Positions 27,056-36,156 of a DNA stretch of 64,000 bases are shown in pieces. The DNA comes from Pseudolactococcus sp041800635 (GTDB lineage Bacteria; Bacillota; Bacilli; Lactobacillales; Streptococcaceae), in assembly GCA_047833645.1 (NCBI GenBank), contig CP181259.1, forward strand, positions 1,860,001 to 1,924,000. The letters run 5' to 3'. Numbering within the stretch: the stretch's first letter is position 1; each line of letters begins with the position of its first letter. The notes beneath the pieces are model-generated. The model did no database searches. It was given only the letters and a program-made list of their open reading frames with translations, and was not told the origin of the DNA. The position numbers and the translations under genes are program-made.

Positions 27056-28491
27056 AGATATTATTAGTGGCAGCTGAGGCTGCACCGTTCATCAAAACGG
27101 GCGGCTTAGGTGATGTGATTGGTGCCCTGCCCAAATCACTGAAGCAGGATGCGACGACGGAAACGCGGGTCATCTTGCCCTACTATCAAAAAATTGCTGA
27201 AAAATACGGCGCCCAAGCTGAAGATGTCTTTTGGACTTTCATCGATGTCGGCTGGCGGCACCAGTATGTTGGCATCAAAAAAATCGAGTTGGACGGGACA
27301 GTTTTCTATTTCGTCGACAATGCCGACTATTTTGGTGGTCGCAGCGAGGTCTATGGCTATGATGATGATGGCGAGCGTTTCGCTTTCTTCCAACTGGCGG
27401 TCGCAGAAGTCATGGAGCGCCTAGACTTCGTCCCTGACATTCTTCATGTCAATGACTACCACACGGCTTTGCTGCCCTTCCTGATCAAGGAAAAATACAA
27501 GTGGATTCAGGCTTTCTCTCAAATTAAGACCGTTTTAACCATCCATAATATCGAATTCCAAGGCTATTTTGATCCCAACATGTTGCCCGATCTTTTTGGC
27601 ATGGGCACAGAACGCTACGCTGATGGTACTGTTCGCTTGGCCGACTGTTTTAACTGGTTAAAAACAGGGATTCTTTACGCAGATCGCATCACGACGGTTT
27701 CGCCGACTTATGCTGAGGAAATTAAGACGCCTGAGTTTGGCAAAGGCTTGGAAGTTATCTTGCGGATGGAGTCCGGCAAGTTAACGGGCTTGATTAACGG
27801 GATCGATACAGCCCTTTATGATCCGATGACGGATCCCAATCTGGCTGTTCCCTTTCATGCAGGTGACTTATCTGGTAAATATGCCAATAAGCAAATCCTC
27901 CAAGAGCGTCTTGGGTTGCCAGTTCGAGCGGATGTGCCGGTGATTGGTATCGTTAGTCGGTTGACGTATCAAAAAGGCTTTAATCTAGTCGTTGATGAGA
28001 TGAGTCATCTCTTGGCACGCGATGTGCAGGTCGTTTTATTGGGCACGGGTGATCCGAAATTTGAGCATGATTTCGCCTACTTTGGTCAAGCTTATCCAGA
28101 TAAATTCTCTGCTAATATCACCTTTAATTTAGAACTCGCACAGATGATTTATGCGGGCAGTGACCTTTTCTTAATGCCATCAGCCTTTGAGCCTTGTGGT
28201 CTATCACAAATGATGAGCATGCGCTACGGTACCCTACCCTTGGTGCATGAAACAGGCGGCTTAAAAGATACTGTGCAGCCTTATAACGAATTCGATGGTA
28301 GCGGGACAGGCTTTAGCTTCCATGAGTTTTCAGGTTACCAAATGACACAAACGCTCTTTTATGCTTTAGATGTTTACTTTAATCAGCCAACTGCTTGGGC
28401 AAACTTGCAAAAACAAGCCATGATTGCTGACTTTTCTTGGGATACGGCAAGTCTTGCTTATCTTGAGCTCTATCGCGGACTATTGGGCTAA
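27052..28491 (+). CDS. glgA: Glycogen synthase (ADP-glucose, GT5)
   Basis: A 479-residue glycosyltransferase of family 5 that extends alpha-1,4-glucan from ADP-glucose. The ADP-glucose loop KTGGLGDVIGALPK is at residues 16-29. The C-terminal GT-B domain shows PVIGIVSRLTYQKGFNLV and the catalytic-region motif MPSAFEPCGLSQMMSMRYGTLP. The length is normal and the start overlaps glgD. Confidence 0.97.
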   Translation: MKILLVAAEAAPFIKTGGLGDVIGALPKSLKQDATTETRVILPYYQKIAEKYGAQAEDVFWTFIDVGWRHQYVGIKKIELDGTVFYFVDNADYFGGRSEVYGYDDDGERFAFFQLAVAEVMERLDFVPDILHVNDYHTALLPFLIKEKYKWIQAFSQIKTVLTIHNIEFQGYFDPNMLPDLFGMGTERYADGTVRLADCFNWLKTGILYADRITTVSPTYAEEIKTPEFGKGLEVILRMESGKLTGLINGIDTALYDPMTDPNLAVPFHAGDLSGKYANKQILQERLGLPVRADVPVIGIVSRLTYQKGFNLVVDEMSHLLARDVQVVLLGTGDPKFEHDFAYFGQAYPDKFSANITFNLELAQMIYAGSDLFLMPSAFEPCGLSQMMSMRYGTLPLVHETGGLKDTVQPYNEFDGSGTGFSFHEFSGYQMTQTLFYALDVYFNQPTAWANLQKQAMIADFSWDTASLAYLELYRGLLG

Positions 28492-28617
28492 GATTACGCG
28501 CAACTGTCGAGTAGCAAATGTTTGAGAGCGGGTCTTACCCTAAAAGTATGATAAAATAAGATAAATGTGAAGTTAACACATCCCAAACAGACCAAATAAG
28601 ATGAGGTGGCTATCGTG

Positions 28618-31008
28618 ATGCAATTAACTCAAGAAAAAATTATCGAAGATTTTAAGCTACGGTTACATGAAGATTTCATGATTAAAAACGTTGAAGCGAC
28701 TGCTGATGAACGCTTTATTGCCTTAGCAAAACTGATTAAATCTTACGTGATGCCGGACTGGCTCCGTCATCGCGCCGAAATCGTTAAAGAACAGAAAAAA
28801 ACAGCCTACTATTTCTCGATCGAGTTTTTACCCGGTAAGATGCTCCAGACCAACCTTTTGAATCTTGGCATCTATGACCTCGTTCAGGAAGCCTTGGCAG
28901 AGCTCGATATTGACCTCATGGACTTGGTCGACGCTGAGCGTGACATGGCGCTGGGCAATGGTGGCCTGGGACGTTTGGCGTCCTGTTTTATGGATAGCCT
29001 ACCGACCATCGGTGCCCCAGGCTTTGGGAACGGGATTCGTTATAAATATGGCTTGTTTAAACAAAAAATCGTCAATGGCTACCAAGTCGAACTACCAGAT
29101 GCTTGGTTAGCTTCTGACGGTAATGTTTGGGAGACCAAGAAACCCCATGCGGCTGTCGATGTGAAAATCTATGGTAACGTCTACCTCGTGCCCCAAGAGA
29201 ATGGCGATTTAAAACCTGTCTACGAAAATGTTAAGACCCTGCATGCCGTGCCTTACGACATTACGCAAATCGGTTTTAACAATGACGTGGTTAATAATCT
29301 GCGTCTATGGGATGTGGAGATTCCGGAGCAATATGAGCTGGACTATCCGACGTTGGCGGATCGTCGGCATATCGAGGATATCACGAGTGTCCTCTATCCG
29401 GATGATGCGACGCGTGAGGGTCAGTCGCTGCGTTTGATTCAGGAATATTTCATGGTGTCGGCTGGTTTACAGACGATCGTTACATCTTATGCGAAGATGG
29501 GGCTGCCCATGGAACAGATTCATAAAAAAGTTGCGGTGCATATTAATGATACGCACCCCGCTATGGCGGTGCCTGAGCTCATGCGTATCCTAATCGATGA
29601 CTACAGTCTAGAGTGGGAAGCGGCATGGGCGACGACGACGCAAGTCATGAGTTACACCAACCATACTGTCCTTTCTGAGGCCCTGGAAAAATGGGAAGCG
29701 GGACTCTTTAAAGAAATCGTCCCTCGGATTTATCAGATTGTCGGTGAGATTGATCGTCAGTTTGTTACCACTTGGGCGGGTAAAGTGGATGCGGCGGTGA
29801 TTGATCATACGCGCGTCATCCAAAATGGTCAGATTCACATGGCTAACTTATCGATTATCGGCGGACACTCGGTCAATGGGGTGGCTAAACTCCATACCGA
29901 GTTGTTGATCGAAGATGTCCTCAAAGATTTCTATCTCCTTTATCCAGAGAAGTTTAACAATAAAACCAACGGGATTGCCCAACGTCGTTGGAGTCAGATT
30001 GCCAATCCTGGCATGTCTGCCTTGTTAGACAAGCAAATCGGCAAAGGCTGGCGCTCAAATGTCCATGAACTAGTTAAACTAGAAGAATACTTAGATGATG
30101 CGGCTGTTCAGCATGACTTTTACCAAGTCAAGCAGGCCAATAAACAACGTTTGGCAGATTATGTCAAGAAAACGCAAGGGATTGACCTGCCGATTCATGC
30201 CATCTTCGATGTCCAAGTCAAGCGGCTTCATGCTTATAAACGCCAGTTGCTTAATGTCATGCACATCATCAAACTCTACCAAGACTTGAAGGATGATCCG
30301 ACGTTAGACATCACACCGCGCGTCTTCTTCTTCGGTGCCAAGGCTGCGCCTGGCTATCACTTTGCCAAATCCGTGATTAAAATCATCAACGAATTGGCCA
30401 ACTTGATCAACCAGGACGAAAGCCTCAGAGATCAGCTCAAAGTCGTTTTCCTAGAGAACTACAATGTCAGCCTAGCAGAACTGATCGTGCCTGCGGCAGA
30501 TGTGTCTGAGCAGATTTCGACAGCTGGAAAAGAAGCCAGCGGCACCTCAAACATGAAATTCATGTTAAATGGCGCCATCACTCTGGCGACGCTTGATGGT
30601 GCCAACATCGAAATCAAAGACGCTGTCGGTGAAGACAACATCGTCATCTTCGGCATGGATAAGGATGCGGTTTATGACCACTATGCGCATCATGACTACA
30701 ATTCTCGTCACATCTATGAGACGAATCCGAGACTCAAACGGGTCGTGGACGCCTTCACAGATGGCACGATTCCCAATACCCAATATGAGGGTTACGAAAT
30801 CTGGGATGCCTTGATTTCCTATAATGACGAGTATTTCTTGTTAGAAGACTTTGACGACTATGTGGCCAAACAAGCCGATATCTCAGAGCTTTACAAGGAT
30901 AAAAACACCTGGCAAGCTAAAGCCATGAAGAACATCGCCAACTCAGGCCGCTTCTCAAGTGACGATACGATCGAGCTCTATGCGCGTGAAATCTGGGGTA
31001 TTCTTTAA
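28618..31008 (+). CDS. glgP: Glycogen/maltodextrin phosphorylase
   Basis: About 796 residues; a pyridoxal-phosphate enzyme that releases glucose-1-phosphate from alpha-glucan. GAGGTGG at 28603-28609 serves the ATG at 28618 better than the GTG at 28606, which lies inside that site. The PLP lysine is in EASGTSNMKFMLNGA, and the conserved VHINDTHPAMAVPELMR, MANLSIIGGHSVNGVA and RLHAYKRQLLN are present. It completes the operon: synthesis genes first, mobilisation last. A gap of 126 bases before it may hold a separate promoter (TATGATAAAAT at about 28547). Confidence 0.96.
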   Translation: MQLTQEKIIEDFKLRLHEDFMIKNVEATADERFIALAKLIKSYVMPDWLRHRAEIVKEQKKTAYYFSIEFLPGKMLQTNLLNLGIYDLVQEALAELDIDLMDLVDAERDMALGNGGLGRLASCFMDSLPTIGAPGFGNGIRYKYGLFKQKIVNGYQVELPDAWLASDGNVWETKKPHAAVDVKIYGNVYLVPQENGDLKPVYENVKTLHAVPYDITQIGFNNDVVNNLRLWDVEIPEQYELDYPTLADRRHIEDITSVLYPDDATREGQSLRLIQEYFMVSAGLQTIVTSYAKMGLPMEQIHKKVAVHINDTHPAMAVPELMRILIDDYSLEWEAAWATTTQVMSYTNHTVLSEALEKWEAGLFKEIVPRIYQIVGEIDRQFVTTWAGKVDAAVIDHTRVIQNGQIHMANLSIIGGHSVNGVAKLHTELLIEDVLKDFYLLYPEKFNNKTNGIAQRRWSQIANPGMSALLDKQIGKGWRSNVHELVKLEEYLDDAAVQHDFYQVKQANKQRLADYVKKTQGIDLPIHAIFDVQVKRLHAYKRQLLNVMHIIKLYQDLKDDPTLDITPRVFFFGAKAAPGYHFAKSVIKIINELANLINQDESLRDQLKVVFLENYNVSLAELIVPAADVSEQISTAGKEASGTSNMKFMLNGAITLATLDGANIEIKDAVGEDNIVIFGMDKDAVYDHYAHHDYNSRHIYETNPRLKRVVDAFTDGTIPNTQYEGYEIWDALISYNDEYFLLEDFDDYVAKQADISELYKDKNTWQAKAMKNIANSGRFSSDDTIELYAREIWGIL

Positions 31009-31066
31009 AGCTGAAGCAAGGCTAGAAAATAACAACTCAGGATACTGAGACAAAAGTCCTTTAAAT

Positions 31067-31121
31067 AATAGGTGAGGAACGATTTTTGATTGACATCTAA
31101 AATCGTTCCTCACCTATTTTT
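31067..31121 (+). terminator. Strong terminator after glgP, within a possible IS-end-like element
   Basis: A perfect 20-bp stem (arms 31067-31086 and 31099-31118) with a 12-base loop and a T run. The bases just before it (GAGACAAAAGTCCT) resemble the ends of the IS1182-family element at 45-47 kb. Confidence 0.85.
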
Positions 31122-31381
31122 GTGTCACTTTTAGATCAACTATCAAACAGCACGATGGCTCATCAGAAACAATACGAAAATGGTAAAAAGTGCTTTTCTC
31201 TATTGGTAACTGATGGCTCTTGACCCAGTCACTTTTTATTTCATTTTTTATTATCATATTAGCTTTATAAATAAGATTAATGTGTCAGAATGGAGATATA
31301 AAATAATAACATTTTCACATCAAGTGATGAAAATAAGTCAAGTCAGATAGAAAAATCTATCAAAATTTCCATAGTAAATAC
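31122..31381. other. Gene-free AT-rich stretch
   Basis: No reading frame, RNA gene or repeat that I can support; it leads into the promoter at 31382. Confidence 0.5.
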
Positions 31382-31410
31382 TTGACAAGAAAGGCAGACC
31401 AGCGTATGCT
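31382..31410 (+). promoter_or_regulatory. Promoter directly before the 8-bp tandem repeat
   Basis: TTGACA at 31382-31387, 17-base spacer, TATGCT at 31405-31410. Transcription would begin inside the tandem repeat at about 31417. Confidence 0.65.
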
Positions 31411-31513
31411 TAGACAGATAGACAGATAGACAGATAGACAGATAGACAGATAGACAGATAGACAGATAGACAGATAGACAGATAGACAGATAGACAGATA
31501 GACAGATAGACAG
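31411..31513 (+). repeat. 8-bp tandem repeat, about 13 copies of TAGACAGA
   Basis: A perfect array of about 103 bases. It is flanked by an inverted pair, AAGGCAGA at 31391-31398 and TCTGCCTT at 31523-31530. It is non-coding in context. Its copy number is expected to vary by slipped-strand replication. Confidence 0.95.
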
Positions 31514-31608
31514 GGCTAGATTTCTGCCTTGTTTTAAGCTACACTTTTTTCGATGATACTTAAAACCCTATTTGGGGTGGACTTTTAGTCTGCCCCAAAT
31601 AGGGTTTT
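31417..31608 (+). ncRNA. Candidate small RNA or attenuated leader containing the tandem repeat
   Basis: A promoter (31382-31410), the repeat array and a strong terminator (stem 31562-31577 with 31593-31608, AAAACCCTATTTGGGG and complement) define a unit of about 190 bases with no reading frame. It could be a free small RNA or a leader controlling the TasA-like gene that begins at 31745. Confidence 0.4.
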
Positions 31609-31744
31609 GCTGTTACTTTAAAATAAAACGCTTACAAATTAGAAAGGGCGTTCAAATGACAAAAGAAGGACACAAGTTGCGACCGCCATAAGCACGCAAC
31701 GCATTGCAGGTAAACATTTACATATCAAAACGGAGGAAACGAAT

Positions 31745-32518
31745 ATGACACACACTAACACACACAACAAAAGAAAAGTCCGGCTCATTCTAGTCGCACT
31801 ACTCGCAACCATTGTCATCATTACGGGTTCAATCTTTGCCTTCTTTAGCGATGTTGTTACCCATAACACAACCATCACAGCAGGGACACTAGATTTGGTC
31901 AAAGACACAACTGTCATCACCCAAAATGGCGTCGATATCACAACACTCGGGAATCAAGATGGTGTTGTTGACAACTTTAATCCAGGAGATGTCGTAACTT
32001 TTAGCGTTCCAGTCGAAAACAAGGGCAGTAAATCAGCTTGGTTGCGCGGTAATTTGACTCTAACAGGGACAGCCATTACAGCTAACGATGTTAGTGGCAC
32101 TGATAAGACAGATTTCTCAGATCATTTTGTTGTTTTCTCAGGGACAGTCGCACAGAGTGCAGCCGCAGACGCAGTTGGGAAATCAACTGATTTATCAACA
32201 CTTACAGGTTGGACATTCGCGGACGGCACATCTGCAACATTCGTAGACCCAATCCCAGGTGTCATCAATGGGGATAAAAACAAAGCTGATTTTGAGGCAG
32301 AGAAATTGGTCGCAGATGGTGGAACAGTTCCTACAGGAAGAACGATTTACAACGGTGGAGTAGATGAAAATAAAGGGACACTGACTTACACCATCTACTT
32401 TAAACCAACGGGCTTAAATAAATGGCAAGGTAAAACAGTTATCATCAACTACAAGGCAGAAGCGATGCAATACAGAAATAATGCCACACCAAGCTGGACG
32501 AATTTGGAAACCAAATAA
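31745..32518 (+). CDS. TasA/camelysin-like secreted protein with SipW-type signal peptide
   Basis: A 257-residue exported protein. The signal region (LILVALLATIVIITGSIFAFFSD) followed by VTHNTTITAGTLDLVKD is the pattern of SipW-dependent signal peptides of TasA/CalY proteins, which form biofilm fibres or are cell-surface proteases of uncertain activity. The body is beta-rich, including FNPGDVVTFSVPVENKGSKSAWLRGNL, as in that family. GGAGGAAAC precedes the start. No sipW-like peptidase or LPxTG anchor is in the window. A cre-like sequence (ATAAAACGCTTACA, near 31625) lies upstream. Confidence 0.75.
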   Translation: MTHTNTHNKRKVRLILVALLATIVIITGSIFAFFSDVVTHNTTITAGTLDLVKDTTVITQNGVDITTLGNQDGVVDNFNPGDVVTFSVPVENKGSKSAWLRGNLTLTGTAITANDVSGTDKTDFSDHFVVFSGTVAQSAAADAVGKSTDLSTLTGWTFADGTSATFVDPIPGVINGDKNKADFEAEKLVADGGTVPTGRTIYNGGVDENKGTLTYTIYFKPTGLNKWQGKTVIINYKAEAMQYRNNATPSWTNLETK

Positions 32519-32566
32519 GAATTACGGATTTACACATTTTTACGGAGGGTGCTATCCCTCCCATCT

Positions 32567-32615
32567 GGAAAGTTTGGCAACATCAAGACGGGTTCGATTC
32601 CTATCATTTCCACCA
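32567..32615 (+). other. tRNA 3'-end-like sequence with encoded CCA
   Basis: GGGTTCGATTCC at 32590-32601 followed at exactly tRNA spacing by ATTTCC-A-CCA ending at 32615. GGAAAGT at 32567-32573 could pair with 5 of 7 bases of the 3' acceptor strand. The D and anticodon arms are missing, so this is at most a tRNA remnant. Confidence 0.3.
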
Positions 32616-32668
32616 AAATAAGCAAACAGAAACAAGTACATAGAAAAGAAAACACAGGAGGGAAAGAA

Positions 32669-34306
32669 ATGACACTTAGAAAATATAGGAACTGGCTAGC
32701 GGTACTGGCAGCTGTATTGTTTTTACCAGCCCTTCCTGTGCAGGCGGCCAATAAAGATTATCGCATCGACATTACAGACGGTTGCAACAAGTCATCGGTA
32801 TCGCCGACTGGGACACCACCAAGGTGACCAACCTGTTCCGTATGTTCCAAAGCGCCGGGACAACCGCGCCCGGGCTGACCACGCTCGACCTGCACACGCA
32901 TGGCACATCCTGGGACGTGTCCAACGTCACCACCATGTCGTATATGTTCAACAACGCCAACAAGCTGGTCAGCCTCGACACCACCGGCTGGAAGATCGGC
33001 ACGAACAAAACCAATGTTACGCTGGACAATATGTTCGGTAACGCAGTCTCGCTGACCACCATCACCGGCTCGGAAACCTGGGACACCAGCAAAGTGATCA
33101 ATATGTCGAACATGTTCGACTCCACCACGGCCTTGCCAACGATGGTCGGCATCAAAAAACTGGGATGTTGCGAACGTCACGACCATGGCGAGCATGTTCT
33201 ACGCCTCAGGGATCACCACGCTCGACATCAGCGGCTGGAACGCAGCCAAAGTCACCACCATGGTGATGATGTTCTACCAGGCTGCAAGCTTGACCGTCCT
33301 CGACGCCGTCGGCCTGGCGCCTGGCTCGGGCACAGCCACCTCAGCGACCAACTTGCAGCAAATGTTTGACGGCACAACCGTGCTGCGAAGTGTGACCGGT
33401 ATCGAGGATTGGGACGTGTCCAAGGTGGCGAATATTTCCTATATGTTCCGCAACTCGGGCAGAACCGCGCCGGGCTTGACCACACTCGACCTGCACAAGT
33501 GGAATGTCGCGAACGTGACCACCACGCAGAACATGTTCAACGGCGCGAACCGGATGACCACGCTGAATTTGAGCGACTGGAACCTGGGCAAGGTCACCAC
33601 AATGGTCAACATGTTCGCCAACGCGACCGCGCTGACCACGGTCGACGCCACGGGCTGGAATCCCGGCGCGCTCACCGCCACAGCCGGAACCACCATGACG
33701 ACGATGTTCCAAAACACAACCGCGCTGACGAACGTCATTGGCATCACCAACTGGAACGTCAGCAAGGTGACCAGTATGTCGAATATGTTCGCCGACTCGA
33801 TGAAGACCACATCGACCACGCTTGATCTAACTGGCTGGGATGTGTCCAACGTCACCGCGATGAATCTCATGTTCTGCCGGGCCACCAAGCTGACCGCGGT
33901 CGACACCACCGGCTGGAACACCGGAAAGCTGGCCAATATGCAGCAAATGTTCGACGGCGCAACCACCCTGGCCAGCATTCCCGGCATCGAAAACTGGAAC
34001 ACCGCCGCCGCGACCAATATGAGCTATGTCTTCCGCGACGCAAAAGGCCTGATCACCTTGAATCTCAGAGGCTGGAACACAGCTGCTGTGACGACCATGA
34101 TTTACATGTTTAATGGGACGACAGCATTGACGGCTCTCGATATGCGAACAGCTGTCTTCACAAAAGCAGCAACTGCTTACACGAATATGTTCACGGGTAG
34201 CAATAACGCTAGCCTGACGATGATTGTGAAAGATAGTACGGCCATCAACGATTTGACGGTAAGGCTTGACCTTAATCCACGTCCTGCAACCATTGTCACA
34301 CCATGA
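32669..34306 (+). pseudogene. BspA-like (DUF285 repeat) surface protein gene, frameshifted and GC-rich
   Basis: The gene opens at ATG 32669 after a GGAGGG-type site with a signal peptide (LAVLAAVLFLPALPVQAAN). The frame is lost near 32780-32790 and again near 33160, where ATCAAAAAACTGGG has one A too many for the expected GIKNWDVANVTTM. Read across the shifts, the product is a series of DUF285 repeats (WDVSNVTTMSYMFNNA, WNTGKLANMQQMFDGA). These repeats occur in adhesins such as BspA. There is no cell-wall anchor; it ends ATIVTP. About 32,790-34,065 is strikingly GC-rich with G/C third positions, then switches back to AT-rich within the same repeats. Confidence 0.85.
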
Positions 34307-34339
34307 CCTTAGGGTGAGGTGTTGCTGCTTAAACTATTC

Positions 34340-34373
34340 AAAAACGGTGGGAGAGAGTCTCCTACCGTTTTTT
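34340..34373 (+). terminator. Terminator after the BspA-like gene
   Basis: AAAACGGTGGGAG pairs with CTCCTACCGTTTT (one G-T pair) around a 5-base loop, with a T run. Confidence 0.85.
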
Positions 34374-34380
34374 GTTGGGT

Positions 34381-34685
34381 TTAAACATGACGAAGTGGCA
34401 CCAAGGTTTCGCTTAAACCTAAGGCTTTGAGTACTTTCATGACGGTGAAATAACTCGGGTTCCCTGTTGTGCTAAATTGGCGGCTTCTTTATACCTCTTT
34501 AAGGTCGTTCCCATTTTATAGGTTTTATCAGTGTTTCTGAATGTATCACGATAACCATTGATAATTTCGTAATAGCCAAAATCACTAAGTTTACTTGCTA
34601 CATCAGCTTCATCGATAATAGTAAGACTTTTTGATTTGAGCAGTTCTATTTGTTCAGCCATGCTTTTAAATGTTTTTTCTGTCAT
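34381..34685 (-). pseudogene. Abi_2-type N-terminal remnant fused to an HTH-protein C-terminal remnant
   Basis: From 34685 leftward the first ~60 residues (EQIELLKSKSLTIIDEADVA, FGYYEIINGY) resemble the start of Abi_2-family (AbiD/AbiF) abortive-infection proteins, which normally run about 300 residues. After KMGTTLKRYKEAANLAQQG the frame shifts; in the next frame NPSYFTVMKVLKALGLS followed by ETLVPLRHV, ending at 34381, looks like the C-terminus of an XRE/HigA-type antitoxin. The two pieces appear joined by deletion, with a later frameshift. It is non-functional as a phage-defence gene. Confidence 0.55.
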
Positions 34686-34708
34686 AGTTATTCATCCTAA
34701 AATACACG

Positions 34709-34740
34709 AAAACCCGAAAACCATTCGGTAATCGGGTTTT
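34709..34740. terminator. Hairpin beside the Abi remnant
   Basis: AAAACCCGA pairs with TCGGGTTTT around a 14-base loop; it could terminate in either direction. Confidence 0.6.
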
Positions 34741-34830
34741 GCTGGTACTGTAACGCACCTTTTAAATTGATTACCATAATTATATGATTTGATTTTGTCA
34801 AGAAAATCTCTTTTGATTTTTTCTACTAGC

Positions 34831-34923
34831 CTATTGGACATCATTTAAATCAATCTCAAAAGCTGAAAGTAATCTTTCTGTAGATTTTATTCTTGATCGA
34901 CTTAAGTGCTGAGCAAATCTCAT
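34831..34923 (-). other. Possible 30-residue ORF or gene remnant
   Basis: Just downstream of the DUF4143 gene a short frame begins ATG at 34923 and reads MRFAQHLSRSRIKSTERLLS, then AFEIDLNDVQ and a stop. The composition is protein-like (basic, amphipathic), but no family is recognised and no ribosome binding site is clear. Confidence 0.2.
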
Positions 34924-34935
34924 ATCCGTCAACTA

Positions 34936-36156
34936 TCATGAAATTTCAAGTAACCAATCAAAGACATTGATCACTTCGATACCCTTTTCATCGATACCGG
35001 ATAGACCTCGATCTCGTGTAAGAATTATTTTTGGGAAAGCGTCTTTAATGGCGAGTAAAGATTTAAATTCCCGAGTTCTCGTTTTTTCATCTAGTAGACT
35101 TTCAGTGACTTGGATGTAATTAATTTCGCCACTTGCTTTTCTGGCATAAAAATCAACTTCCAAATCATCGATATGACCGACATAGACTTGATAATTGCGT
35201 CGTAACAGCTCTAAATAGACGATGTTTTCTAAAATGTGACCTGTATCCCCTGAGTTTTGGGGCAGTAATAAATGTCTCAAACCGACGTCAACGACGTAAT
35301 ACTTTTGATTGGTGGTCAATAGTTTTTTGTCTTTAATCTGATAGCGTTGGGCTCGGTATAACAAGAGGCTATCAGTTAAACCTTGGAGATATTTATTAAC
35401 TGTCTTAACGTGAGTTTTTTTCTTGTCACGTACCAAGGATTTATTGCTGGCTAAGGTGTTGGCGATATTTGTGGCTGACAAAGTGCTACCGATATTGCTG
35501 AGGACAAAAGCGAAAATCCTTTCCAGGCTGTCAATATCTGATATCCCTAAACGGTTTACAACATCATTAAGCAAAATCGTGGCATATAAACCACGTAAAT
35601 AGTCTAAAATCTCTGATTTGTCGGTTAAATGTGCCGTATATGGAAAGCTACTCATCAGATAATCTTGATAGAAGGCTTCTACAGTTTTGTTTTTTGTGTT
35701 AGGTTGAGCTGAATAATATTCTTTAAAGGATAAGGGTAGAATTTGCAACTCAACATAGCGACCGGTTAAATTAGTCGCTAAGTCACTACTCATGAAATAG
35801 GCATTTGATCCTGTCAGGTAGAGATCGACATTATCCTTGATGAATAGGCTATCAACAACCAACTCGAATTGATCGACATGCTGGATTTCATCCAAAAAAA
35901 TGTAAGTTTTTTGGTCTGTCAACTGATCACTGATATACTGATACAACTTTTTAAAATCCCGATAGTCGTAATAGTCTAAATCCTCAAAATTAATTGAAAT
36001 AATTTGATTTTCTAAAATCCCTTGGGCTAACAATTGTGACTTATAAAGTGAAAAAAGTGTCGATTTACCACTCCGTCTGACGCCAGAAACGACTTTAATG
36101 ATTGGTTTATCACGATGTTTGTTGAGCCACTTAATATAAGTTAATCGATTAATCAT
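34936..36156 (-). CDS. AAA_14/DUF4143 P-loop ATPase
   Basis: A 406-residue protein of the widespread AAA_14 plus DUF4143 family. Walker A is GVRRSGKST near residue 25, Walker B is YIFLDEIQHVD near residue 87, and sensor-like LYLTGSNAYFMSS follows. A winged-helix-like segment lies near residues 215-260, and the C-terminal DUF4143 part is a PD-(D/E)XK nuclease-like fold (GHILENIVYLELLRRNYQVYVGHIDDLEVDFYARK, with E-x-D). The cellular role of the family is not established. The ribosome binding site GGAGGGAAC lies in an inverted copy of a motif arrayed upstream. A homologue is encoded at 43848. Confidence 0.88.
   Translation of the reverse strand: MINRLTYIKWLNKHRDKPIIKVVSGVRRSGKSTLFSLYKSQLLAQGILENQIISINFEDLDYYDYRDFKKLYQYISDQLTDQKTYIFLDEIQHVDQFELVVDSLFIKDNVDLYLTGSNAYFMSSDLATNLTGRYVELQILPLSFKEYYSAQPNTKNKTVEAFYQDYLMSSFPYTAHLTDKSEILDYLRGLYATILLNDVVNRLGISDIDSLERIFAFVLSNIGSTLSATNIANTLASNKSLVRDKKKTHVKTVNKYLQGLTDSLLLYRAQRYQIKDKKLLTTNQKYYVVDVGLRHLLLPQNSGDTGHILENIVYLELLRRNYQVYVGHIDDLEVDFYARKASGEINYIQVTESLLDEKTRTREFKSLLAIKDAFPKIILTRDRGLSGIDEKGIEVINVFDWLLEIS

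Noticed and set aside
31411..31513. TAGACAGA array as CRISPR or coding repeat
   Set aside because: There are no spacers, and the stretch is non-coding; it is a simple 8-bp tandem repeat.
33409..34017. Long ORFs on both strands within the GC-rich BspA block
   Set aside because: High GC content lowers stop frequency in all frames; only the frame with DUF285 repeats has protein meaning.
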